Positions 49,665 to 62,934 are shown, counted from the first letter of the stretch. The stretch: 64,000 nt of DNA from Parus major (GCF_001522545.3 NC_031768.1:81935769-81999768); one strand, 5' to 3'. Notes: generated from the letters alone by a model not told the origin. A program made the numbers and translations.

Positions 49665-49811
49665 TATAGAATCATAAAATCACTATGGTTGGAAAAGATC
49701 TACAAGATCATCGAGTCCAACTATTAAAGCAGCACCACTGTGTTCCCCAGCAAACCATGTCCCCAAGTGCCACATCCACATGCCTTTATAACACTTCCAG
49801 GGATGGTGATG
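49665..49811 (-). mobile_element. CR1 LINE 3' end, 132 bp upstream of the L27 exon acceptor
   Basis: TATAGAATCATAAAATCACT, then ATGGTTGGAAAAGATCTACA, AGATCATCGAGTCCAACTAT, CCATGTCCCCAAGTGCCACA and the CACTTCCAGGGATGGTGAT block, is a reverse CR1 tail. It has the same orientation as DLG2 transcription and lies within the last 300 bp of the upstream intron. Confidence 0.93.
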
Positions 49812-51049
49812 TTATTGCTTTATGTCATTAGCTGTATGTCATGAACAACATATGCAACACCACAAATGCTAATGGCAGAATTATCTTTGGAATAGCATCT
49901 ATAACAAGTGTTCAACTTCCATTTATTCAAAACCATCTGGAAGCTATGGGGCCTGGACCAAATTACAACTTGCAGAAGCTACAAAATTATAGACAATAAC
50001 CATTATAGATACCCATGCAGGAAAACTGTCCTTAAAGCATATTCAGAGAAGACATGAAAGTGTTTGCTTTGCATCTGCAGCACTCAGTTCTCTGTTTTGC
50101 GACTAACAAATGTGTATCTGAAAGGCAGGTGTCCAAGAGTGAGGCTGGTTTTTTCTACTCCCTCAATACATAAAATTGCTATCTACCTCTTTGGTAAATG
50201 AGGCTTTGATAGCAGACTTTCATCCATGTGCTGGCTCAAAGAGAGCAATCCAGCCTCTCTGTAAGAGCCCAGAGGAGCAGAGCTCTGTTTCTCCGGCTGC
50301 TATTATCTTTGTGTAGTCACTTGCCAAGAGCATGAGTGACATGTAAAATTGCATGAAATCCAAACATCGCCATCTTACAGAGAAGAAAATAGAGGAACAT
50401 GGAGAATCAGACTTCATCCGTCCTTCTCCCCCTCCCAAACAGATTCCAGAAATGTACACAAACGTGTATGACACTGAGACATCTGCACATGCTTTTGTAA
50501 TTGTATTGCCACCAAGTTTTCAGTAAGATTCACAAACACTAAAGAAACTAAATTAATAATTAAAAGAAAGTGCCTCGATCTAGATTTCCTCCATCAGAGT
50601 TCAATGGAAGTTTCACTACTAGGAGAGGGTCATATTCCTCTGGTTAGAATAAACTCAACAAAATAGTGTAAAATGCTTGGAAAGGCAAAAAATATTGCTC
50701 TTAGAATTATTATTTTTACTAAATAACTAAAAGAAAGCTGTTTTTTTCACTATATAAAGATTGACTGTCTTTGTTCAGGGTCTTGATGACTCCATGTAAT
50801 AAAGGCCTTGGGATGTAACAACCAGAGGAGTTCACATTGGGGCAGAAACATGACTTGTATTCTGTAACCTGATTACATTCTCAAATTTAAAAAGGGAAAA
50901 AATTTATCAATCATTAAGGTTTAAAAAGATGCAATGCTTCTTCTTTCTCCTCACAGAAATTCTAGCTGGTCACAAGCATTTTAATCAGAGAAATGAAAAA
51001 CTTAATGAAAGAAAAGGATATGTGCACAGACATATATATAAATATATAG
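49812..51049. other. Intronic DNA without recognised gene
   Basis: Unique sequence. A minus-strand frame at 50220-50474 (84 codons) has no known motif. Confidence 0.5.
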
Positions 51050-51106
51050 TATCATAGAATCATTAAGGTTGTAAAAGACCTCCAAGATCATTGAGTCAAA
51101 CTTCAT
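51050..51106 (-). mobile_element. CR1 LINE 3' tip
   Basis: TATCATAGAATCATTAAGGT, then TGTAAAAGACCTCCAAGATC and ATTGAGTCAAAC, is the reverse complement of a CR1 3' terminus. Only about 57 bp is present. Confidence 0.88.
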
Positions 51107-51227
51107 GTACTTATCACATAGATAGGAAGATTAGGGAACACTTTACAGCAGTCTACACATTATAATGGAGCAGCTTGCAATTCTCTGCTTTGATCCCACC
51201 CTGAGGGGGTCTCCAGGAGGAACTCTT

Positions 51228-51252
51228 TCTATGATAGCTATCTATGATAGCT
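51228..51252. repeat. 13-bp tandem duplication, one mismatch
   Basis: TCTATGATAGCTA at 51228-51240 is followed at once by TCTATGATAGCT and then G. Confidence 0.8.
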
Positions 51253-51978
51253 GTCCTTGGGGCAGGTAAGGATTAAGCAATTGCACTTATAACCCACACA
51301 GTGAGAGACAGATCAGCTCTTTTAAGGCCACATCACAATACCTGTGCTAGACTTCCATCAAATCGTCCAAACCAAAAGCACAGCCTTGAAACAAAGCTCT
51401 GGATCAATGTGGGATATGGCTGGGTACAAAGAGCTACTTCTGCATGTGAGCTCAGCTTCTTTTGCCCTTAAAACCTCACTTTTACCTTTTAAATTTTACC
51501 TTTAAAACCAAATTTACCTTTCACTGACTTCATGACTGTGCCTAACACACCTGGGACACCTGTACCTTCATGGCTACACTGAATATTCTGGCCACCCCCA
51601 ATAAAATAATTAGCCCATAACTTAAAGCATGGATCAGAATCAGTAATTTACCTTCTCTCAAGAACAGACGTGCATATGTAATGAATCTATGGTTACTTAT
51701 ATTAAAGTGAAGCCGTGGAGTGGTGGAAAACCCCTGCAAAGCATCCAGTACTGAGGACACATTTTAAGAGCAGACTGAGAAATTAGGAAAATGGGATGCA
51801 AATGCCTCTTCCACACCACCGATACCACTCCCTCTTTCTTAGTGACTTAGGGAAGCATGCTGACATTCCCTCCTTCATTAATCATTCCTTTCCTAAAGTG
51901 TACAGTTCATATTTTTAAAAGTACAATGCTACAAAGGTAGCATCCTCTGGGGATATGAGCAGTTTTTATTTTCACTTG

Positions 51979-52020
51979 AAATACTATTTTTCAATTTCAA
52001 TTCAAAATACTATTTTTCAA
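51979..52020. repeat. 16-bp direct repeat, 26-bp period
   Basis: AAATACTATTTTTCAA occurs at 51979-51994 and 52005-52020, separated by TTTCAATTCA. Confidence 0.85.
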
Positions 52021-54424
52021 ATCAATGAAGATGCAAAAAGTCTACTTTTTGTTCACCCCAGAAGAGTCCTACAAACTGAACAACCAGCAACAGAGCACAG
52101 TTCTAGTGCTACATCTAAATCCCACATCAACTAGTGATCTCCCTGCCTAATTTTCCTTTTTAGCTTTAATAGGATACATTAGTTCTTACACCATCCCTAA
52201 GCTCCAGCATGGAGCTGCATTCTTTTCCTGCACAGTCTCACTTGGCAGCAGTGTATCTAGTTTTCTAAATAACCAGTGATGGCTGACATGTGCTGGGTGA
52301 TTCAATCAGGATGCCCAGGCAAATATTTTAGCATGTCAGGGAGAAGGGCTGTGCAACCACTACTAATGGAGCACTCTCGAAAAGCCAAGGGATTTATGGA
52401 CACTACTTGAATCTCCAGTCAATTTGTCACCAGATTAGGCTTTCAAAAAAGAATTTTCCCCCTTCTTGATGAACTCTCCTGGTTATAAATTACTCAGAAC
52501 TAGATTTGACAGTATTTAGCATGCCAAAGCACACTCCTATTCAACACCAGCACAGCACATGCCTACCCCTGCACAACACAGAGCAATAGGAAATAATGTA
52601 ATAAAATGGCACAGCTGAAGGAATGCTTAGAACTCTCCCCAAAATAATAAACATTGTCAACACCCAGTGTTACTCAAAGCATACGAAGACATCCAGTATT
52701 TTTTCTTTTGCAGCTACAAAGCTTAAGTGCAAGAATGGACTGCCTGGTCTGCAGCACAATAGCCAAATAAGAACCATATTCCCTGTCACTCAGTTAAGCA
52801 GAAGTTTCTGAATCTGAATTCCCACAAATTATTTTCATCCAGAAGAATGAGGGATTGGTGGCTTTCAAGAGAGACTGCAATTATGACAGTATTCAGTAAA
52901 GCACACTGTTAATTTATAGCAGCCAAAATAAGTCCTGTACCTTACAGGTTATATTAGAAATGCAACCAAAAAAACTCTTTGTTCTATGGTGTCACTATTC
53001 TCCAGTACTGATACCAAAACCAAATTCAAGCAAGACAACAAATCCACTGAACAGACAATTTAATATCCCAAGAGGTGGCTTCTGTGTGGATCCTGAGTAG
53101 GTCCTTTGTCTGTGAACAAAAGACCACTGAAAAGTCAGCATCAGCTGTGTCCCATGAGGCCTGCTGGACATAGATCTAACTTTTTTCACTGCTTCTTTGT
53201 ATTTTATGACACTACGTTTAAATTGATCCTATTGGCTTTGAAAGATGACTTTTACAAGAACCATTCAGAAGATACAGTCCTACAAAACACACTTATATTT
53301 TTACAGTCGGTAAAAGCATTATTGTTTTGTTTAAATAAATCATACCCAAAACATCTTAATACAATTGTAAGAAAAAAAACTAAAGGAGTAAAACAGCTTT
53401 TACAATCCTACAGGATCTTGTACAAGAAGTTATCTGTTAACCCAAACTAACTCACAGTTCTGTAAATTTTACTGCTTTATGACTCCACAATTTTTTTAAG
53501 CAGTTCAGGAATGTTTGCAGTTTATGTTACTGGTCAGGGAATGGGTAATTGCTACAATACAGCAAACCAGAGGTATGTAATGTTGACACAAAACTACAGA
53601 GCTGTAACTTTGTTTACTGGACTCCCTCAGAAAACTCCTTCCTCTCTCAATCCAAAGTTTTCATACAAGGAATTACTCAATTTTCCTTCTGCAGAATTAA
53701 TGCCTGCTTAATGTATTCATCTATGTAAGAGATGCCTCAAAGAAGAGGCAAATCCTTTCCCCCAGGTTATTGTTCTAGATGAGATCACTACAGCCACACA
53801 TTATAGAACCCACTGTATAGACTTTTCTGTAATACTGATTTTTAAAGTTCAATAAGTAGACATGTATGTCAAAGAGTAAAATAATCTATTGGGGCAATGC
53901 TTATACATCCGATGAAACATACAAAAATCATACAGAAAATATACAAAACCCAAGTTATATTTTAACAAAATGTAACTTCAGTATATCTTACAGACAAAAA
54001 AGTTTTCTAGGGATCCTGTCTAAAAGAAATGAAGCCATACAACCAAGCACATTAAGAGTAAGATGCACTATATATCAGGAGAAATTAAATTCTCACCAAT
54101 AAATTGTTTCCTAAAGCATTGCTCTTAAAAGGTAAGCCACACATATGAAAGACTAAATTTGATAATGATGCATACTTAAATTAATACTGCAATAACTGTA
54201 TCATCTACTTTGCTAAACAATGTAAAAATCAATTCTATATACTTCTCAGCGTCCATATCCAAAACCTGGATGCCACTTGCAATACTAACCAATACCTTGA
54301 AGCAGAAGGATTCCCTTTCTCTGCTGATTTGTTTTCTATCTTCTCATGTTTTGCAAGCACATTTTTAGAATCACTTTGAAACTCCATATAGGCAAGGAGA
54401 TGCTATACTCACTGCAGCACTTAC

Positions 54425-54534
54425 AGTAGAGTCCTGGTAGAGTTGAAGCATCTGTAGCTCTGCTGGAGTGACAAGTGGAGTTGACTTAAAAGTTTTTGTG
54501 CCTTCATATAGGACTGAGGATGACACAGCCATGC
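54425..54534 (-). other. Exon-like stretch of unknown identity
   Basis: On the minus strand, TGCCATGTGCAG (AG at 54535-54536) could serve as an acceptor and ACT followed by GTAAGT (GT at 54423-54424) as a donor, bounding 110 nt. One frame through it has no stop and reads like ordinary protein (SSVLYEGTKTFKS, then TPLVTPAELQMLQLYQ). It is inside the longer frame 54371-54559. I cannot assign a family. Joined directly to the L27 exon in this frame it would run into a stop, so it is not the missing DLG2 upstream exon in any simple way. It could be a poison or cassette exon, a gene remnant, or chance. Confidence 0.2.
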
Positions 54535-55467
54535 CTGCACATGGCAGGTCACATACCACACCATAGAAGGTTCCCCAGAAACAAGTTTCTTAATTGCCTC
54601 CCAGGTATTTATGCACACCATTTATCCTTCAGATGAACTAAATATATTACACCTGAAGATAATTTAGGTCTCTCCATAAAATTAAATTTAATAACTAATA
54701 AGGAAAAGTTTACTAACAGGATTAATTGAAACTACATGAAAAAGATAAAAGTTATTCAAAAACCAGTCTCCAAGTAGCTCCATTTTCAAACCAGGGTTTG
54801 TTGAATGATGATGGCTCAAACCAAAGGAGCAGATAATGGAAGCACCACATAACTCAAGCAGATGCTACTAAGGGCATACATATGACTATATGACTATTTT
54901 CAAGCCATCAGAGCTCCTTCTGGCCACAGTAAAGTCATAGGCTGAACTCTTGTGGACGCATATATGTAACTGGCAGGGACCAGTCACTGATTTTGCACTC
55001 AAATTTTTGTTGAACACCCCCAGTCTGCTGAGAGCTGCTGCTGTTTCCCTTGGGAATATGATCCTGTCATTCAACTCCTGCCATGAAGCAAGCTGGCTCA
55101 GAAGATGGAGAGAAAAAAATGAAAATATGATTGCAAACCTAGCAAGTTCTGCCTTGCACTTGGAAGAAATCAGTCAGCTGGTTAACAGTGCTCTGCACCA
55201 GCACAAGGGAATATCAGACAGCCACTGCCTCTCAAGGGAACCAAGTCTATCACAGCCTCTTGCTAAGTTTAGAAACACATTTACACTTTTTCCCTCCCAC
55301 TGGAATCAGAGTTTGAGAATGAAAATATTTTTGGGGTGCAACAGGGTGGGAAAATGTTAACTTAAATGAAAAATAAGGTTTCATTGGTGAGAGATGTTTA
55401 ACATTAGTTGAGATCTAGCCCTAAGTGAATTGATAAGATGAAGGGGTGTTTTTATTTCAATTTCTAC

Positions 55468-55490
55468 TTTTTTTTTTTTTTTTCTTTTTT
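55468..55490. repeat. T-rich homopolymer tract
   Basis: T16, a single C, then T6. Confidence 0.85.
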
Positions 55491-56775
55491 ATCTGCCTTT
55501 TCCTAAAAGGGATTTCAATTATCTTCTGACTTGTGAAGGCTGTTGTAGAGATGAATTTTAAAAGTAGAAAACGCCAACACATTTCAGGAGACACTTTACA
55601 GGTTTTTGAGAACCAGAATTGGGAAAATGTAGGGCATTGAAGCAGGAAAAGGCATGAAGAATGGTGGAGAAAAAACACAGGAGCCAAAACAGAAGTGGGA
55701 AATGGAACCAGAGCACCAGAAAAGAGAGCAAGGAAGTGTTCTTGGTGATCTTTGATAACTTTAGAAGAAAAAGGATGTCAAAAACTATTTTAATTTTGGA
55801 GAGTTCACACCTTCATTTAGATGATGAAATGAGACAGAGGAGCAAACACTGTTCCCTGCCTCCAATATTTAAAGATACCTTGATTTGATTCTCTGGTATG
55901 GTATCTCAAAAAATTAAAATGAGTTGTTACAGATCAGCAGGAGGGAATGCAGTAAGAAATTTCCAGGCAACCTGCCTCGGGACTGATCCAAGTCAAAACT
56001 ATCAGTAACTCATATACCTTCCCTGATCTTCACACAGAACAGCAAACACAAAGGAATAAATCCTGCTAATACACAATACTCAGTACCCACAGAGGAAAAG
56101 AGTAGAAAGCCAGTAAAATTTCAGAAAGAAATTCAAGTAACAGTACAGTAAGATGGTTGAGAAAAACACAAGCTGTATGCTCCCATGGTTCAAAGGACTT
56201 GAGAACTATTAGACAAATTATAATCATACAATATTTACATATAAATGTCAATATGAGACATGAATTAATCTAGCAGACAGCACAGAGGGAAAGCAGACAG
56301 GGAATATGTGTAAAAAACAGAAAGCTCCCAGCATATTGGGCCCTTCATCTCTGTAAGAGGACTTTAAACAACTATCCAGAAAATGCAGCATATGGGTTAT
56401 ACAACCTTGAGGAAGCATAAGGCATGACGTAAGTGACAATCACACAGTATGGCAAGCACTCACAACAAACAAGAAAAAGGGTTAAAAATAACAGCTCCTC
56501 AGGATATGCATGGCACATAAACCCATCTTCTGTCCTGCTAGGGAAAACAAGGGGACAGAAAAAGGAAGGGGTTAATGGAAGGGATTACTAGGCAGGCTTG
56601 TTTCTGCAGTTTCAGCTTTTAACAAGTAGATTGGCAGACAGAGGAGGCCAACACATGGCCTGTGGAGAGGAATCTTTGAGATTAATCTTGGGCAAGTGGA
56701 GAGTATTTCAAGGAATGATATTTCAAGTTGAGGTTGCATTCCAAGTTGCCCTTGCTCTCCATTAACTGTAAAAAG

Positions 56776-56813
56776 CATCCATAAACTAAAATCCAAAGAC
56801 ATCCATAAACTAA
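56776..56813. repeat. 14-bp direct repeat, 24-bp period
   Basis: CATCCATAAACTAA at 56776-56789 and again at 56800-56813. Confidence 0.85.
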
Positions 56814-59800
56814 CCGTAGCCTGGGTGAATTTTCTGCACAACTGCCTTCCTGCTGAACACCAATTTAGGAACAGTTCCATTGTGCTAGACCTTGATACTG
56901 CCAGCAGACAAGAAATGGCCAGACAAACTGTAAGAACTGCTAGGCAAGTACAACAGCAAATTTCTCAGAACAAGGCAGTATTTATTACATGCCCAGGTAT
57001 ATTAAGGGGAAACCAGGTATCGAAATGCCAAGGAAAACTGAAGCAAGGACAGGTAGCTTTGCACTGAACAGTGTTACCACAGAGTTGTGTTACTGCAGGT
57101 CTCTGTGCCCCACAGAGCGCATGGGAAGGGCTGCCACAGAACCACAGAAGTTGCTCAGCAGTCTCTTGGTTCCAGAATATTTATTTGAGCAGACAGTACA
57201 ACACAGAGGGCTAAATGTTCTGCAAGTCAGATTGCTTTGAAGGGCAGGAGTTGTGTTGTGTCAGCTGAATTCTCTGAGAAACAGAACAGACAGACACAGA
57301 GAGCCTAGAGGAGCCCTATGAGGTTTTCAGTTTTCCTCCCTGCTGTGCAAAAGGACCCAGACTTACACCCAGATGGCATCTAATTGCACTGGTAACCTCC
57401 TACAACATCCACAAGATCCCTCACCATCTGACATCAGTACTTGAAGGATCCAGTGGTTTTTTCCTACTACACAAAAACCATCTTTTTTTGTTATAAATCA
57501 GGACAACTACTTGTCCTCCAGATGTCAATGTGTAAAGCAAACCACAATTATTCCCTTTATAGCCTCTTCTACACTTGTTTGTCATGTCCCTTCCCTGCTC
57601 AGTGTCCTTTTTCACAGTTCCAGCCTCTGCAACTTTTATATACTTTTGACATTCTCAAAGCCTCTTACTCCCTTTTCTGAAATTAAATTTATCTTAACAC
57701 ACAACCTATAAACTCAGGCTGGACACCCAGTAATGACATAGGAACACTGACTGGTGGATGCAGCTGGACAGAAAAACCATCATCTTTATGAAACACAACA
57801 CATGCGACCAACCAGGGAAGTGATGGGTTCCTGTTTTTGCCAATTTGTTAAGAATTAGACTTTTTGTCTAACTTACTATAAGGAAAACTAAGAAAAATTT
57901 AATTTATCAGTGTTGATTAGTTCAATATAACCTTGTTACATCTTCACACTTCATTTTACAACGTATAACCACACATCTGTTCTGGTAAAATCCTGCCTTC
58001 AAACATTTTTTAGTTTTAAATATAACCCTTTAAACTTGACTAACTGTACTTACACAAGGAATAAAATAATTATATAAAGATCAGGAACTGGCTCAGCATA
58101 AACTCACAAACTTTACTCCAGCATTTCTGTTTATCAGAAAGCATCCTAAAAACCAAGCTACATTCCTGTTTCAGTGCCCCCAGATGGTACTATCTGACCC
58201 CTGCAATCCCACAGATACATCTTCTCTACTCATCCCTTCCTGTAAACTACAATTAAATATTGAAAAAATACTCAGTATTTAGTGCATAACCTGTTAATCT
58301 TATGTATCATGCTCTCTCATAAGAAAGAGCCCAGCTCTTTAATGGGGCCTCATTCTGGGACCTGAATTCTTCCCACCACATCGCTTTTCCTCAGGGGACC
58401 ACAAAAAGGCTTCAGCAACTGCTGATATCAGCTGCTTGTCACACCAGGGCCATTCCTTTTTTCCAATGAGTTATCTTTTCCCAGATATGTTGAAGGCAAT
58501 GTGGGACCTGTTCATTAGCAATCCTTGCTCCAGTTTGGTGACCTGGCTACACGGGTGACCTGTTTGCGTTGCAGAAAACAGAATGAGCAGATTCTGGGGT
58601 CTTGAGACTCCTTCCAAAACTACAGACACCCTGCAATTACAAGTAGCTTCACCTGACCTTCTTGTTTCTGCTTTTCAAGTGTCACAATGTTAAAATCTAG
58701 GTGTAGAAATGTTGATGTTAAATCAACAATGCAAATATGAAGACAGAATGAAAAATGAAGCCACAAACCCTCAAAATGACATAACACCAAATAAAAACCT
58801 CTTATTTATACAGCTGAATAAATGTAAATTGACATCTTAACAATACAAAATTATCCGAGTGCCCTGCTTTGAAGAGCTTACAATCTAATTGAATGCAAGA
58901 CACAAAACTAGTGGAACTTGATGTATAGTTGCAAGAGTAAAAACCAAGAGTTGCACACTTAGTACAGCAGCTGTGTATTTTTTTTTTCCTTTAAAAGAAC
59001 ATTCAGTATCAAAATTAACATAAATGTGAAAATTGGAGTGAGACAGAAAACTAAGGAAAAGATGCCTATTCAGGAATAAATAACTTCCAAACTCATACAA
59101 AACAATCATTATATTACATGAAAGAAAAAACAATTCAGTAACACAAATGCCTTTCCAGTGATGCAAAAAAATAAAATGGAATGAGATCAAATTACCTTTC
59201 TTTATTAGCAAAATTGGGATTATGGTCTTACATTTTCTCACATCCATGTTAAAATTTTTAGTTAAAGAACCTTCGTATTATACTAGAATCTCTGAGTCAA
59301 TAAAAAAAACCCAACACGTTTTCAGGCAACAACATAAAATAAATTTTACATTTTGGACGTTAAACAACCAGGTCTGTAGATTTACAAACCTTAGGCTGGG
59401 GCTGTTTGGTTGGGGTTTTTTTAGGTTAAAAGCACAGCTTAGCAGATATCCATCTGCAACGCAGTGTTAAGATGGTGCTCAACACCTAGAAGTGAACCAG
59501 AAAGTGCCTGGAATTATTCCACTACAGCATAATGCAAGATGTGCCCATAGGGTCAGGGGACAGGAGAGCATTTGAAATCAGAAAAGATTGGTTTCCGGTT
59601 GTGTAACTGTAAATTGTACAGATTCCCTCTTTCCAGGAATTCTACATGATTCAATTCCCTGATAAATACGTTTTGAAGGAAGCATTAACCTCTTCAGCCC
59701 AGAAGTGAAGACAGACTTAGGGACAACTGCACTGACTTGTTCTGGCAAAGTGTTTACTGCCACCAAAAAGTGTTCTGGACCACATCCAATAAAGAGCAAA

Positions 59801-60897
59801 TGTTTTCTTCACATATTTTGTATGTTGATTACTACTGTCATCACCCATCAGGTCAGGGCAACTTTGCTGGCTCTTTCTGGGATGAATATGGCAGAAGAAA
59901 AAGTGACCTTTATTTCTATTTTTATAAAGCTGTTGTTTGGCACCGTGTATATTTGCAGTAAATACAAGATACCACAGTGAAACAGACCTTAAATACTTCT
60001 AAGAAGCAGGAACCTGGTATGACCTGACCAAAATAAGCATATCTGAGTAAGACAGATTTTCTCATTTTGCTGAAGCAGGGACTGCAAAATCATCTTTTAT
60101 CGCATTTGGCCACTAGGTACAAATTCAGCTTTTTCTCCATGGTTACCCTCTGACATCTAGCTTGGCCATCTGGAACAAACTCAGAAGGAAAGAAGAGAGG
60201 ATAAGAAGGAAAAAGATTATGCTTATAATGCAAGACACCATTGCTTCTACTGAGTGCAATATACACTTAAAAGGAATGGAGGAGAGGATGCACAGCTGCC
60301 TCTTGTGCTTGTATCAACACTATTGGTTGCTTCCAATTCCAGTGACTATAACATTTTTTCCCCACTAAAATAATGAATAGCGTTAATTTATAGCACTCAC
60401 AGAACACACAGTGTCAGCTCTCATAAATATCTCATATAAGGAGATGTTTCTGCCACTAACATTTATATAAGAGAATGAGACATCATCAAACTGAGGTGAG
60501 TTATAGTGTCGGTACCCTGTGTTTTGTCTGTGGGGAAAGAGAAAATTACAATTGTCCAGAAGGCAATGCAGATCTCAGATGTGTCAAAATGCCCTTTGGA
60601 GGTGGATCTCTCTCTGCTGACCAAAGCAACCCTCCAGAACAAAAAGTTGGGCACCCTACCTAAGTGAGGCAACTAAAATTGGATGAATCTACATTAAACA
60701 TCTGAGAAGTACCAGAATAACGACAGGGCTGAAAAAGAGTATAAATTTCATTGGTCCCAGTATAGAGCCCACTCAGCTTTGCATTGTGCATGCATGTAAC
60801 AAAGGCTTGTTCTGTATAATGCTTGCTCCTATAGTCCTTTTGTGGACAAAATAATTCACTGTTTCTCACAGCGGAAACAATGTCTGGCTGGAAAAAA

Positions 60898-60920
60898 GTC
60901 ACTGCCATAAAAGCAGTGAC
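60898..60920. repeat. Inverted repeat, 8-bp perfect stem
   Basis: GTCACTGC (60898-60905) and GCAGTGAC (60913-60920) around a 7-nt loop, about 100 bp before the LTR-like block. Confidence 0.75.
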
Positions 60921-61019
60921 ATCTTTAAATCAAAGCTTTGTGGTGAAAATTGGCATGGTTTAGAAAGTAATTTTCTGACACTCTGGACATGATTCTCTGA
61001 CCCTGAAAGAGTTTCAGCC

Positions 61020-61337
61020 TGTCAGGGGCTCATCTGTTCCCAGGGGAAAAGTTCCTGGGAACAGTTTTCTCTCCAAAATTGTGTTATTGTAAATAGATAC
61101 TATTTCTCAAAACAATACTGAACAGATGTTTTTGGTGTGCTTTCTCTGGTCCCACCAATGGGACCAAAGGGGGTGTTGTACCTTCTACCAATCAGGGTAA
61201 CCTGGTCAGAGAAGCTTTGTAAGAGTTGAGAAAACTCCAAAAGAAAGGTTTTCTTTGCCTCACGAAGCAGCTGTGTGTGCCAGATTATCTGAAGAACCCT
61301 TAATACATTGTGTCATTGTCCATCGGTGACACTGACA
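61020..61337 (+). mobile_element. Possible solo LTR of an old endogenous retrovirus
   Basis: The block begins TGTCAG and ends CTGACA, a matching 6-bp terminal inverted repeat of the TG...CA type, about 318 bp apart. Inside are CCAAT-type boxes (ACCAATGGGACC and ACCAATCAGG), then a degraded TATA-like TTTGTAAGAGTTGAG. A CTTAATACATTGTGTC stretch follows where a polyadenylation signal would sit. The order is that of a retroviral LTR, and the wording resembles avian ERVL-type LTRs I have seen. No flanking target-site duplication is evident (CAGCC versus CTTGT), so the ends may be misplaced. No viral genes are present. Confidence 0.45.
61034..61064. repeat. 11-bp perfect hairpin near the start of the LTR-like block
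   Basis: CTGTTCCCAGG (61034-61044), loop GGAAAAGTT, CCTGGGAACAG (61054-61064): an exact inverted repeat. Confidence 0.85.
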
Positions 61338-62892
61338 CTTGTTTAACTCTTGGAAATCTAAAATTGTGCTTTCCACAGTCTGTAAACAGAACTAAAATTT
61401 GAACAGCTCCCATTCAATTAACTGTACAAACTGAGAGGTAGTTGAACAACTTGGAGTGAAGGAGGTAGCCTTTTAGCCAAGTACTTGAGAATTCTTATTC
61501 AGCAACTGAAAGAACAATCTTGTAATAACAATTACCTGTTACAAGAGAAAGAAATTTTCCAATATATATTGGATTTGCTGCTGTTAGATGTACAAAGACT
61601 GAAACCATAGTTCAGATTTTTGAGCACAAAATGTTATGATCCTAAATTTAAATTTTGTTAGCTAAAAAGAAGCTGCCAGTTTGGAAGAGAATTAGGGCAT
61701 GAATAGGAGCTAGCTTTGTCTGGTCCTTTATGAACTTTGCTTTAAAAGTTTCTGCTGAGTTGTTTTTAGACCCCTTCCTTTCAACAGATCAGCCACAAAG
61801 TCAGCATTACCACTACAAAATCCAGCATTTCATAGAGCACATCTGTCAGATTCTTCTAAATGGCCCAGAAGTTGTCCACATGGGATCAGAGACACGTTTT
61901 GATTCTCGACATTGATGTGCTTAATAAAACATGTCCCAGAAGGCATTTTTTAATATAAAAGGAATGATGCAAAAAGTTGTTCTATAACAGAATCAGCACA
62001 TCTTTATAAACAGGCAATAAGGTGGGGCCAGTCAAGATGGTATTAAGAGCAACCCAAAGGTTTCATCTGACTAAAGGTCCTTCTCCCTTTGAGAGATGCA
62101 AAGTGGGATGAGGGCAGCACACAACCCAACACTCATTATCTCTGACTGCCTAGACACAGCTAGATGTGCAAGGAGGACGACAGAGTTAGTCTAGAAGCAC
62201 ATGTGCAGCCAGGCACCCAGATGTGGGGGTTCCTGCCATCTCTGTGTGAATCACAAGCAAGCTCCAAAACTGGAATCTGGTCTCCATCACAGAAGAGTAT
62301 GGATTTAATTAGTTCTTTCCATCACTGTGAAAGATGTGAATGAATTACAGTAACATTTTTGCTATTAACTATTCTGTTGATGAATCCAAAATACATGCAA
62401 TTAGCAATCTAAATATAGTCCCTTACAGTTAACAGAAATCAAGCTAAGAAACTCAGGAAGGGAGGGAGGGAGAGCAGACATCTAAACTCATGCAAAAACC
62501 TAATTTCACTTCTTCTGTACAGTAGTACTATTTTACTTTGAGGCAAAGCCTTCCTCAAGAAATCCCATATTTCCATGAATAGTTCTATCTGGAAATATCC
62601 TAGTTTGCAAAAGTAAAGTAAAAATTAAGCAAAAATAATGAATTTATTTACTTCCCAAAATTGTTCATCTCATTCCATCTATAAATGGCACTATCCAACA
62701 AATCATTTTGTAACTACAGTCAGACGCCTGTCTTGTCTGATTTAAAACTTTACTTCAAAATTAGAGATGAGCAAGAACCAAAGAGCCCTTTGTTTAATTG
62801 TGCAGCAATAGTACAACAATGTCTCACCCCCTACTTAAAGGGAGCACCACAGGGTACTCCATAGTTCCTTTCCAGCCTTGATTTTTCCTGGT

Positions 62893-62934
62893 ATTTTATT
62901 TATATTTTTATTTATTTATTTATTTTTATTTATT
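62893..62934. repeat. (TTTA)n microsatellite, imperfect
   Basis: TTTA units with occasional extra T, about 42 bp. Confidence 0.85.

Larger units (their letters stand above)
51107..61019. other. Intronic DNA, unique, with short direct repeats
   Basis: Contains tandem or near-tandem duplications (51228-51252, 51979-52020, 56776-56813), a T-rich run at 55468-55490, and an exon-like minus-strand stretch at 54425-54534. A 136-codon plus-strand frame lies at 54950-55360 and a 114-codon one at 53106-53450, neither recognised. A hairpin lies at 60898-60920. Confidence 0.5.

Noticed and set aside
54950..55360. 136-codon plus-strand frame
   Set aside because: Not recognised, antisense to DLG2 and without splice-like ends; kept only as a mention in the block description.
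57080..57260. Possible reversed LTR around GAATATTTATTTGAGCAG
   Set aside because: Ends could not be defined and no promoter-like order was visible.
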